Assembly: GCA_964438705.1 (NCBI GenBank)
Contig: CAYTKQ010000002.1
Span: 124,001 to 188,000 of the forward strand
Direction: 5' to 3'
Length of the DNA: 64,000 nt
Source: Christensenella sp964438705
Lineage (GTDB): Bacteria > Bacillota > Clostridia > Christensenellales > Christensenellaceae
The number at the start of each line of letters is the position of its first letter. Position 1 is the stretch's first letter. Both the position numbers and the translations under genes were made by a program. Below the pieces are notes generated by a model, which saw nothing but the letters and a program-made list of their open reading frames with translations, did not search any database and was not told the origin of the DNA. Shown here one piece after another: positions 52,022 through 59,316 of this stretch.

Positions 52022-53131
52022 ATGGCAAAGTTGAAAAGCTGTATCGTGGGCTGCGGAAGGATCGCGACCCTGAATACGCTCGGGTATCAAAACAACCCCG
52101 ACGCGGAAATATATGCGGTGTGCGACGTGAGCGAGGAACGCGCGCGGGCGATGGCGCAGGACGTGGGAGCGACAAAGGTCTATTCGAACATCGACGAGGT
52201 GTGCGCAGACCCGGAGATCGACATGGTGGAGCTGCTGGTGCCGCACCACCTGCACTGTGAAATGACGGTAAAGCTGTGCGAAGCGGGCAAGCATGTGAGC
52301 GTGCAAAAACCGATGGCGCTCAATCTGCAGGAATGCGACCGCATGATCGAAGCGGCGAAAAAGGCAGGCGTGAAGCTGAAGGTATATGAAAACTTCATTT
52401 TCTATCCGCCGTACGTCAAGGCAAAGGAACTGATTGACGCGGGCGAGATCGGCACGCCGCTCACCATCCGCATCAAGATGCTTGCGGGCAGCAATCAATA
52501 CGGCTGGAAGGTGGACCCGGCGACGTGGGCATGGCGTATGCTGGAAGCGGAATCGGGCGGCGGACCGCTGGTGTTCGACGACGGTAACCACAAATTCTCC
52601 ATCGCGCGCTATTTCATGGGCGAGCCTGAGCGCGTGTTCGCGTATATCGATCAAACGCCCGTGGAGGGGGAGACCTTCACAAGGGCGGATGGAACGGTCG
52701 TTCCCTTTTACGAGGACGCGCCCGCGATGATCACATGGAAATATAAGGATTCGGCGACCTACGGCGTTTTCGACATCACCTACGCGCCTGAGCTGGAGGT
52801 GAATTCCAGCTATTACGCGTGCGACGAGCGCGTGGAGATCACGGGTTCGAAGGGCGTGATGTGGCTGACGCGCTGCACGGGAAAGATGCAGCAGGTGCCG
52901 ACGCTCAGCGTGTTCCGCGACAATCAAACGATCTCCTACGACAATTTAAAGGACGACTGGGCAGACTCGTTCGTGGGCGCGACGCTCGATTTTATCGACG
53001 CGGTGAAAAACGATCGTGCGCCCGTGCTCGACGGCGAGGGCGGACGCGAGGTGCTCAAGTTCTCACTTGCGGCGATCCGGTCGGGCAGGGAAGGCCGACA
53101 GGTGCTGATGGACGATATGGACCAATATTGA
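52022..53131 (+). CDS. Gfo/Idh/MocA-family oxidoreductase
   Basis: NAD(P)-dependent dehydrogenase of 369 residues. 'CIVGCGRIATLNTLGYQNNPDAEIYAVCDVSEERA' is the nucleotide fold, 'VQKPMALNLQECDRMI' the usual EKP motif with Gln for Glu, and 'AESGGGPLVFDDGNHKFSIARYFMG' the Asp/His catalytic block. It acts on a sugar or cyclitol hydroxyl, as inositol dehydrogenase does. ATG behind GGGAGG; 13 bases from the ThDP gene. It is not the partner half of the 39794 fusion, from which it has clearly diverged. Confidence 0.9.
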   Translation: MAKLKSCIVGCGRIATLNTLGYQNNPDAEIYAVCDVSEERARAMAQDVGATKVYSNIDEVCADPEIDMVELLVPHHLHCEMTVKLCEAGKHVSVQKPMALNLQECDRMIEAAKKAGVKLKVYENFIFYPPYVKAKELIDAGEIGTPLTIRIKMLAGSNQYGWKVDPATWAWRMLEAESGGGPLVFDDGNHKFSIARYFMGEPERVFAYIDQTPVEGETFTRADGTVVPFYEDAPAMITWKYKDSATYGVFDITYAPELEVNSSYYACDERVEITGSKGVMWLTRCTGKMQQVPTLSVFRDNQTISYDNLKDDWADSFVGATLDFIDAVKNDRAPVLDGEGGREVLKFSLAAIRSGREGRQVLMDDMDQY

Positions 53132-53145
53132 AAAAGGGGAAAACC

Positions 53146-53775
53146 ATGAAAATTGCGATTATAAACGAGGTCAGCGCGTGTGGGCGGAATGAGGACATCG
53201 TGCGTGCGGTGCGTTCGGCGTGTGACGCGGAGCTGTTGAATCTGGGCATGAAAGCGCCGGAGGAAGAGCCGCAGCTCACATACATCCATACGAGCTATAT
53301 GTCGGCGATGCTGCTCAACGCAAAGGCGTGCGATTTTGTGGTGGGCGGCTGCGGCACGGGGCAGGGATATTTGAATGCCGTACTGCAATTCCCAAACGTC
53401 GTGTGCGGGCTGATCGCCGATCCGCTGGACGCGTGGCTGTTTTCTCAAATCAACGGCGGGAATTGCGTTTCCCTGCCTTTGAACAAGGGATATGGCTGGG
53501 CCGCGGACATCAATTTGCGCTATGTGTTCGAAAAGCTGTTCTGCGATCCGGCGGGCCGGGGCTATCCCGTGGCGCGCGCGGAAAGCCAGGCAAACAGCAG
53601 AAAGATCCTTGAAGAAATCTCGCGCATCGCGCATTATGACATGACGGAGATCCTGCGCAAGACGGATCGGGAGATATTGAAGACCATTGCAAAACAAACC
53701 GTGTTTATGGACGTGATGGACAAGGCGAACGAAGAAAGCCGCGCCATGGCGGCGATCCTGCGCGAGGGGCAATGA
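53146..53775 (+). CDS. RpiB/LacA/LacB-family sugar-phosphate isomerase, long form
   Basis: Protein of 209 residues. 'DFVVGGCGTGQGYLNAVLQFPNVVCGLIADPLDAWL' has the catalytic cysteine C69 in GCGTGQG, the motif of RpiB. Typical RpiB is about 150 residues; here the C terminus is some 60 residues longer ('EISRIAHYDMTEILRKTDREILKTIAKQTVFMDVMDKANEESR'), mostly helical. The family isomerises aldose and ketose phosphates, including ribose, allose and tetrulose phosphates. With transketolase halves in the operon, a pentose- or tetrose-phosphate route is plausible. ATG behind AAAAGGGG. Confidence 0.85.
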   Translation: MKIAIINEVSACGRNEDIVRAVRSACDAELLNLGMKAPEEEPQLTYIHTSYMSAMLLNAKACDFVVGGCGTGQGYLNAVLQFPNVVCGLIADPLDAWLFSQINGGNCVSLPLNKGYGWAADINLRYVFEKLFCDPAGRGYPVARAESQANSRKILEEISRIAHYDMTEILRKTDREILKTIAKQTVFMDVMDKANEESRAMAAILREGQ

Positions 53776-53818
53776 TCGGCACGCCCGCGTACAGATCGGC
53801 GATAACAGGAGGTAGCAC

Positions 53819-54577
53819 ATGATTCAGTCTTTGGCCCGTGGAATGGACATCCTTTCGATCCTCGAACGCAAGGGGAGCGCGAGCATCAAAGAGCTCGCGG
53901 AGGAACTGAGTGTGGATAAAAGCACCGCCTCGCGCCTTGTGGATACGATGACCCATTACGACATGATACGCCTTGACCCAAACAACAAAAAGTACCGTCT
54001 CGGGTTTCGCATCCTGTATCTGGGGGACGGCGTGCGGCGCGGCATAGACGTCGCGACGGTCGCACGGCCGCATATGGACCGGCTGTGCGAGGAGACCAAG
54101 GAGAGCGTACATCTCGCGGCGGTGAGCAACGGTCTTGTGTATGTGATCGATCAGGTGCGCAGCAAGCGGGAATACAACCTCGCGGCGCACATCGGCATGA
54201 TCGAGGCATGGCACTGCTCCTCCGTGGGCAAATGCATTCTTGCGTATCAGTCCCCCAAATATATGGAGCAAACCATTGCGGAAAATGAACTGACGGGTTA
54301 TACGGAAAACACGATCACGTCGCCCGAAAAGCTCAAGGAAGCACTGGCGATGGTCAAGCAAAAGGGATTTTCCATCGACGACGAAGAACGGTCGATGGGG
54401 GTGCGCTGCATCGCGGCTCCGATATTCAACTACAGCGGGCATGTGAAATACAGCATTGGAATTTCGGGTCCAACCGCGCATATCACGCCGTCCAACATCA
54501 AGGATTACGTGCTAAAGACGGTGAATTGCAGCCGCAAAATCAGCGACGAGCTGGGATACAGATTATTCGGAAAGTGA
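53819..54577 (+). CDS. IclR-family transcriptional regulator
   Basis: Regulator of 252 residues. The winged helix 'MDILSILERKGSASIKELAEELSVDKSTASRLVDTMTHYDMIRLDPNNKKYRLG' is followed by the IclR effector domain ('ETKESVHLAAVSNGLVYVIDQV', 'AWHCSSVGKCILAY', 'GFSIDDEERSMGVRCIAAPIF'). It lies inside the operon it probably controls, between the isomerase and the transketolase genes. Start behind AGGAGG. Confidence 0.93.
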   Translation: MIQSLARGMDILSILERKGSASIKELAEELSVDKSTASRLVDTMTHYDMIRLDPNNKKYRLGFRILYLGDGVRRGIDVATVARPHMDRLCEETKESVHLAAVSNGLVYVIDQVRSKREYNLAAHIGMIEAWHCSSVGKCILAYQSPKYMEQTIAENELTGYTENTITSPEKLKEALAMVKQKGFSIDDEERSMGVRCIAAPIFNYSGHVKYSIGISGPTAHITPSNIKDYVLKTVNCSRKISDELGYRLFGK

Positions 54578-54586
54578 AGTGCGAAG

Positions 54587-55426
54587 ATGAAAATGGAACA
54601 TACGATTGCACAACTGAAAGAAATTGCAAAGCAAATACGAAAAACGATTTTGAAGATGACCAACCGGGCGGGCGCGGGACATGTGGGCGGCTCGCTTTCT
54701 GAGACGGACATCCTGACGGCTCTGTATTTTTCGGTGATGAACATCGATCCCAAGCAGCCGGACATGGCGGGGCGGGACAGGTTCATCCTCTCGAAGGGGC
54801 ATTCCACGCCGGGCTATTATTCGACGCTTGCACACAGGGGGTATTTCGATTTATCCCTGCTCGACACCTTCGACGAGGTCGACTCAAAATTGCAGGCGCA
54901 TCCGGATATGCATAAATGCCCGGGGGTGGATTACTCCACCGGATCGCTGGGGCAGGGTCTTTCCGTAGGAATCGGCATGGCGCATGGCGCGCAGATGAAC
55001 GGAGAAAATTTCCGCACCTATGTGCTGATCGGCGACGGGGAGAGTCAGGAAGGTCAGGTGTGGGAGGCGGCGATGTACGCGGGCGTGAAACAGGTCAAGC
55101 GCCTGATCGCGATCATCGACAACAACCGTGTGCAGCTTTCCTCCAAAACGGAGCAGAACATCGATCCGCAGCCCTACGAAAGCAAATTTCAGGCGTTTCG
55201 CTGGCAGACCATCACCGTAGACGGGCACGATATGCAGGCGCTCGTGGACGCACTGCGCAGGGCGGAAGCACAAAGTGAGGAAGGGCCTGTGGCACTCATC
55301 GCGAATACGGTGAAGGGCAAGGGGGTCAGCTTTATGGAAGGCAGCTTTAAGTGGCACGGGGCCGCGCCGAACGACGAGCAGCTCAAAGCCGCGCTTGAAG
55401 AACTGGACAAGGAGGAATGGGCATGA
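54587..55426 (+). CDS. transketolase N-terminal subunit
   Basis: ThDP-binding half of a split transketolase, 279 residues. 'TNRAGAGHVGGSLSETDILTALYF' and 'SKGHSTPGYYSTLAHRGYF' are the family's opening motifs; 'LIGDGESQEGQVWEAAMYAGVKQVKRLIAIIDNNRVQLS' binds ThDP-Mg. Split transketolases are frequent in Firmicutes catabolic operons and often act on special substrates. It begins 9 bases after the IclR stop and overlaps the second half by ATGA. Confidence 0.93.
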   Translation: MKMEHTIAQLKEIAKQIRKTILKMTNRAGAGHVGGSLSETDILTALYFSVMNIDPKQPDMAGRDRFILSKGHSTPGYYSTLAHRGYFDLSLLDTFDEVDSKLQAHPDMHKCPGVDYSTGSLGQGLSVGIGMAHGAQMNGENFRTYVLIGDGESQEGQVWEAAMYAGVKQVKRLIAIIDNNRVQLSSKTEQNIDPQPYESKFQAFRWQTITVDGHDMQALVDALRRAEAQSEEGPVALIANTVKGKGVSFMEGSFKWHGAAPNDEQLKAALEELDKEEWA

Positions 55427-56370
55427 AAGGACAGATGATCGCGCAGCGTGTGGCGTTTGGCGAAGCGCTCTGCGAACTGGGGGAAGCATTCGACAATCTG
55501 GTGGTTCTCGATCCGGACGTCGCGCCCTCCACGCAAACGCATATGTTTGCGCAGAAATACCCCGAACGCTTTTTTCAGACGGGCATCGCGGAGCAAAATA
55601 TGACGAGCATCGCGGCGGGGCTTTCCACACAGGGATATATTCCGTTTGTTTCGGCATTTGCGGTGTTTATGGTGCACCGCGCGGGAGATCAGATTCGCAA
55701 TTCCATTGCGCATCCGCGCGCAAACGTAAAGATCAACGGAAGCTACGCAGGGCTGCCCACGGGCAGGGGCGGGGCGACGCACTCCTGCGTGGAAGACCTC
55801 GCGGTGATGCGCTCGCTGCCAAATATGACGATCTTTGAACCGGCGGATGCGGTCGAGACCAAACTGTTCACACGGATTGCGCTTGAAATGCAGGGGCCGG
55901 TCTATCTTCGCACCGTGCGCTGCGAGGTGCCCGTGCTTTTTGAAGACACCCACAGCGTGGGGATCGGAAAAGCGGCGGAGCTTGAGATCGGCGCGGATGT
56001 CACGCTGATTTCGACGGGAATGATGACGGCGCGTGCGCTGGAGGCAGCAAGAATCCTGCGCGCGGAGGGCGTTTCGGCGGGCGTGCTCCACATGCCCACC
56101 ATCAAGCCCATCGACGAGGACGCCATCGCAAAGGCGGCACGCGCGACGGGGCTGATCGTCACGGTGGAAAACCACTCCGTGATCGGCGGGCTGGGCAGCG
56201 CCGTGTGCGAGGTAACAGCGCAAAAAGCGCCGTGCAGGGTGGCGCGCATCGGGTATCAGGATATTTTCCTTGAGAGCGGCGACGACGAAACGCTGTTCGG
56301 AAGATATGGCATGGATGCACAGGGCATCGCGCGCCGCGCCAAAGAAGCGCTGCGCGAGAAATCAATTTGA
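55423..56370 (+). CDS. transketolase C-terminal subunit
   Basis: Second half of the split transketolase, 315 residues. 'QTGIAEQNMTSIAAGLSTQGYIPFVSAFAVFMVHRAGDQIRNSIAHPRANVKINGSYAGL' carries the conserved Glu that activates ThDP and the pyrimidine-binding part; the C-terminal domain has 'LISTGMMTARALEAARILRAEGVSAGVLHMPTIKPID'. ATG at 55423 overlaps the first subunit's stop; GGAGG at 55411-55415 supports it over the ATG at 55417. Confidence 0.93.
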   Translation: MKGQMIAQRVAFGEALCELGEAFDNLVVLDPDVAPSTQTHMFAQKYPERFFQTGIAEQNMTSIAAGLSTQGYIPFVSAFAVFMVHRAGDQIRNSIAHPRANVKINGSYAGLPTGRGGATHSCVEDLAVMRSLPNMTIFEPADAVETKLFTRIALEMQGPVYLRTVRCEVPVLFEDTHSVGIGKAAELEIGADVTLISTGMMTARALEAARILRAEGVSAGVLHMPTIKPIDEDAIAKAARATGLIVTVENHSVIGGLGSAVCEVTAQKAPCRVARIGYQDIFLESGDDETLFGRYGMDAQGIARRAKEALREKSI

Positions 56371-56397
56371 GAAAACTTCAATCGAGGGAGGAAAATC

Positions 56398-57900
56398 ATG
56401 AAGACATTACAGCCGTTTATCAACGGAGCATTTGTTGAATCAAAGGCACAAAAGTATACGGACGCGTACGATCCGAGCACGGGCGAGGTAATCGCAAAGA
56501 CGCCGTGCTGTACCGCAGACGAGGTAAATGCGGCGATCGACGCCGCAAAAGAGGCGTTTGTGACGTGGTCCAAAACACCTGTTTTGAAGCGCGTGCAGGT
56601 GCTCTACAACGTGCGTGACCTGATCGTCAAGCATCTGGACGAGCTGACCTATCTGGTCGCCAAGGAGCACGGCAAGGTGTGGGAGGAAGCAAAGGGCGAT
56701 GTGCTCAAGGCCAAGGAAGGGACGGAGCAGGCGATTGCCGCGCCGTCACTGATGATGGGCGAAAGCCTTATGGACGCGTCGAGCGGCTTTGATACGGTGC
56801 TCTACCGCGAGCCGATGGGCGTTTTCGCGGGCATCATTCCCTTCAATTTCCCGGCAATGATCCCGATGGGCTGGATGACGCCCATCTGCATCGCGTGCGG
56901 CAACACCATCGTTTTGAAGGCGGCGACGTTTACCTCACAGACCGCGCTGCGCTTTGCGGAGCTGTATCAAGAGGCGGGGCTGCCGGACGGCGTTTTGAAT
57001 ATCGTCACATGCTCGCGGAACGAAGCGGAAATACTGCTTTCGCATCCGGATGTCAAAGGCATCAGCTTTGTGGGCTCCACCAAAGTCGGCTTGCACATCT
57101 ATTCCACTGCGGCCGCAAACGGAAAACGCGTACAGGCGCTCACGGAGGCCAAAAACCATGCGCTGGTCCTCGACGACGCGGCGGTGAAGCGTACGGCGGC
57201 GGGCATCATCAATTCCGCGTTTGGCTGTGCGGGCGAGCGCTGCATGGCGCTTCCGGTGGTCGTCGCGCAGGAGGGCATCGCCGACGCGCTGGTAGAAGAA
57301 CTCATCAAGCAGGCAAAGAAGCTGAAGCTGGGGCCGGCATACGACAAGGAATCGACGCTTGGCCCGCTCGTCAACGCGGACCACAAGGCGTTTGTGGAAG
57401 GCTGGATCCAAAAGGGGATCGACGAGGGCGCGCAGCTTGTGCTCGACGGGCGGGGCGCTGTGGTGCAGGGATATGAAAACGGCTTTTACATCGGGGCCAC
57501 GATTTTTGACCATGTGGGCGCGGATATGACCATCGGCGATCAGGAGGTGTTTGGCCCGGTGCTGTGCGTCAAGCGGGTCAAGACGTTCGAGGAAGGCCTT
57601 GCAATCATGAACAACAACGAATTTGCGAACGGATCGGTCATCTACACTCAGAGCGGTTATTACGCGCGGGAATTTGCGTCCCGCACCGACGGCGGCATGG
57701 TGGGCGTCAACGTAGGCATTCCCGTGCCTGTGGGCGTGTTCCCATTCTCCGGCCACAAGCGCTCCTTCTTCGGCGATCTGCACTGCCTTGGCAAGGACGG
57801 CTATCGCTTCTATACGGAATCAAAGACCGTCACAACGCACTGGTTCAGCGAAGAAGAAGCGAAAAAGGATACCACGAGCACGTGGGACGGGACCATTTGA
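56398..57900 (+). CDS. mmsA: CoA-acylating methylmalonate-semialdehyde-dehydrogenase-like enzyme
   Basis: Aldehyde dehydrogenase of 500 residues. C282 in 'GCAGERCMALPVVV' is the catalytic cysteine and 'LTEAKNHALVLDDA' has Asn where most aldehyde dehydrogenases have the general base Glu, a mark of the CoA-acylating MmsA/IolA branch. The ending 'FSGHKRSFFGDLHCLGKDGYRFYTESKTVTTHW' is also diagnostic. It converts malonate semialdehyde or methylmalonate semialdehyde to acetyl- or propionyl-CoA. It ends the operon that starts with the IolD-like gene, so semialdehyde formation from a sugar or cyclitol is likely. Confidence 0.92.
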   Translation: MKTLQPFINGAFVESKAQKYTDAYDPSTGEVIAKTPCCTADEVNAAIDAAKEAFVTWSKTPVLKRVQVLYNVRDLIVKHLDELTYLVAKEHGKVWEEAKGDVLKAKEGTEQAIAAPSLMMGESLMDASSGFDTVLYREPMGVFAGIIPFNFPAMIPMGWMTPICIACGNTIVLKAATFTSQTALRFAELYQEAGLPDGVLNIVTCSRNEAEILLSHPDVKGISFVGSTKVGLHIYSTAAANGKRVQALTEAKNHALVLDDAAVKRTAAGIINSAFGCAGERCMALPVVVAQEGIADALVEELIKQAKKLKLGPAYDKESTLGPLVNADHKAFVEGWIQKGIDEGAQLVLDGRGAVVQGYENGFYIGATIFDHVGADMTIGDQEVFGPVLCVKRVKTFEEGLAIMNNNEFANGSVIYTQSGYYAREFASRTDGGMVGVNVGIPVPVGVFPFSGHKRSFFGDLHCLGKDGYRFYTESKTVTTHWFSEEEAKKDTTSTWDGTI

Positions 57901-57919
57901 TGAATCCATGAAACGAATA

Positions 57920-57954
57920 AACGAGCCGGAATTCTTATTTCCGGCTCGTTTTTG
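57920..57954 (+). terminator. terminator after the mmsA-like gene
   Basis: Stem ACGAGCCGGAA / TCCGGCTCGT with a short loop and five T. Also read by the convergent cyclase gene. Confidence 0.92.
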
Positions 57955-57970
57955 CTTCAAACCATCATCC

Positions 57971-59287
57971 TCAAATCGAATCAAAAAAGCAAAAATTGTC
58001 CTTGCCCCGCGCTTTGGTGGCATACAGCGCCTTGTCGGCGCAGGTATACAATTCCTCAAACGTCGTCGCGTCCTGCGGGCACAGCGCGATGCCAATACTG
58101 ACCGAGGTTTCGACCGATGTTTCACCAACACGGTGCGTCTCGTGGAACAGTTTGCAAATTTCGTGCGCCTTCCTCACCAACACACTGGCAGAGGAGTAGT
58201 TTTTCACAAATACAAAGAATTCGTCTCCGCCGATCCGCCCAACGATGTCGTCTGAGCGAAACAGTGAGGAAAACTTTTCCGCAAGGCTTTTGAGCACAAC
58301 ATCGCCTTGCATATGCCCCAACGTATCATTGATTTGCTTAAAATTATCCGCGTCGAGGATCATCAGCGCGTGCACATCGTCGTTGAAGCGGCGCATTTTC
58401 AAAACCTCCCTGATCAGCGCCTCGGTCGTCGTCTTGTTGTAGAGCCCGGTCAGCGGGTCTTTTTCCGTTTTCCGCAAAAGTTCTGAAACCTGTTCCTTAT
58501 GTTGTGTGATGTCCGTCAGTTTTCCCATCACCCGTACAGGAACGCCGGAACGGTCAAATATGATTCGATATCTGTTCGAAAAAAAGCCGATCGTTCCGTC
58601 GGGCTCGCGAAAACGCAGCTCCGCGCTCTTTTCGTCGTAGCGTCCCATATTGGCCTTTTCTACCATCCTGCGGAATGCTTCCGCGTCTTCTTCCAAAATC
58701 ATATTAGAGCAGGAGATAAACGAATCCGGGAAGTTTTCATGATAAGAGCTTATGCCAAACCGTTCCGCAAAATTGAGGGAATAGCGCATCGCGCGTTTGG
58801 GGATATCGTAGTCAAAGAGTGCGTCGTCCGTTAGCTCGAGCGCTGTCTTCATCAATTCCCGTTCGTTTTGCAGGCTTTCCAAAAGCTCGATATAGTCGCT
58901 GATATCCACGATCACAATGTAGATCGTGGCGCCTTCGTTTTCATCTGTGCGAAGCCGCCCGGAAAGATGCACCCAAATATAGTCCTTCTTCTTGTGCGCA
59001 AGCCGCGCCTTCACGCTGAACGCGCCCGTTTCTTCGATCTGCTTGATTACCAGAGGCCCGGCTGTGCGTGCATCGTCCGGATGCAGTGAGTGGATGCCGC
59101 ATCCCTTAAACCTTCGATGATGTTCTTCCGGCGTATATTCCATCAGTTCATATGTGCCCGCACTCAGATACAAGAGAGATAATACTTCATCCGCCTTTGT
59201 TACGGCGATCCCGACAGGCATGGAGTCGATCATCCGCTCATACTCTGAAAGCTTTTGTTTTAAATTCAGTTCAGTTCTTTGTTCCAT
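57971..59287 (-). CDS. PAS-PAS-GGDEF diguanylate cyclase
   Basis: Cytosolic protein of 438 residues without membrane segments. Two PAS-type sensor regions cover about residues 20-125 and 140-265; a coiled linker leads to the GGDEF domain. The active site GGDEF at 353-357 is intact and an inhibitory RxxD site (R344 to D347) stands at the normal distance, so the enzyme should make cyclic di-GMP under product control. The ATG at 59287 has AAGGGGAG upstream. An alternative ATG at 59320 overlaps the stop of the upstream phosphodiesterase gene (ATGA) but lacks a ribosome-binding site. Target processes are unknown. Confidence 0.9.
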   Translation of the reverse strand: MEQRTELNLKQKLSEYERMIDSMPVGIAVTKADEVLSLLYLSAGTYELMEYTPEEHHRRFKGCGIHSLHPDDARTAGPLVIKQIEETGAFSVKARLAHKKKDYIWVHLSGRLRTDENEGATIYIVIVDISDYIELLESLQNERELMKTALELTDDALFDYDIPKRAMRYSLNFAERFGISSYHENFPDSFISCSNMILEEDAEAFRRMVEKANMGRYDEKSAELRFREPDGTIGFFSNRYRIIFDRSGVPVRVMGKLTDITQHKEQVSELLRKTEKDPLTGLYNKTTTEALIREVLKMRRFNDDVHALMILDADNFKQINDTLGHMQGDVVLKSLAEKFSSLFRSDDIVGRIGGDEFFVFVKNYSSASVLVRKAHEICKLFHETHRVGETSVETSVSIGIALCPQDATTFEELYTCADKALYATKARGKDNFCFFDSI

Positions 59288-59316
59288 TCTTGTGCTCCCC
59301 TTTATTATTTCCAGAC

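Noticed and set aside
50200..57900. Standard myo-inositol operon
   Set aside because: IolB, IolC, IolE and IolJ are missing, and the ThDP protein differs from IolD in length and N-terminal residues.
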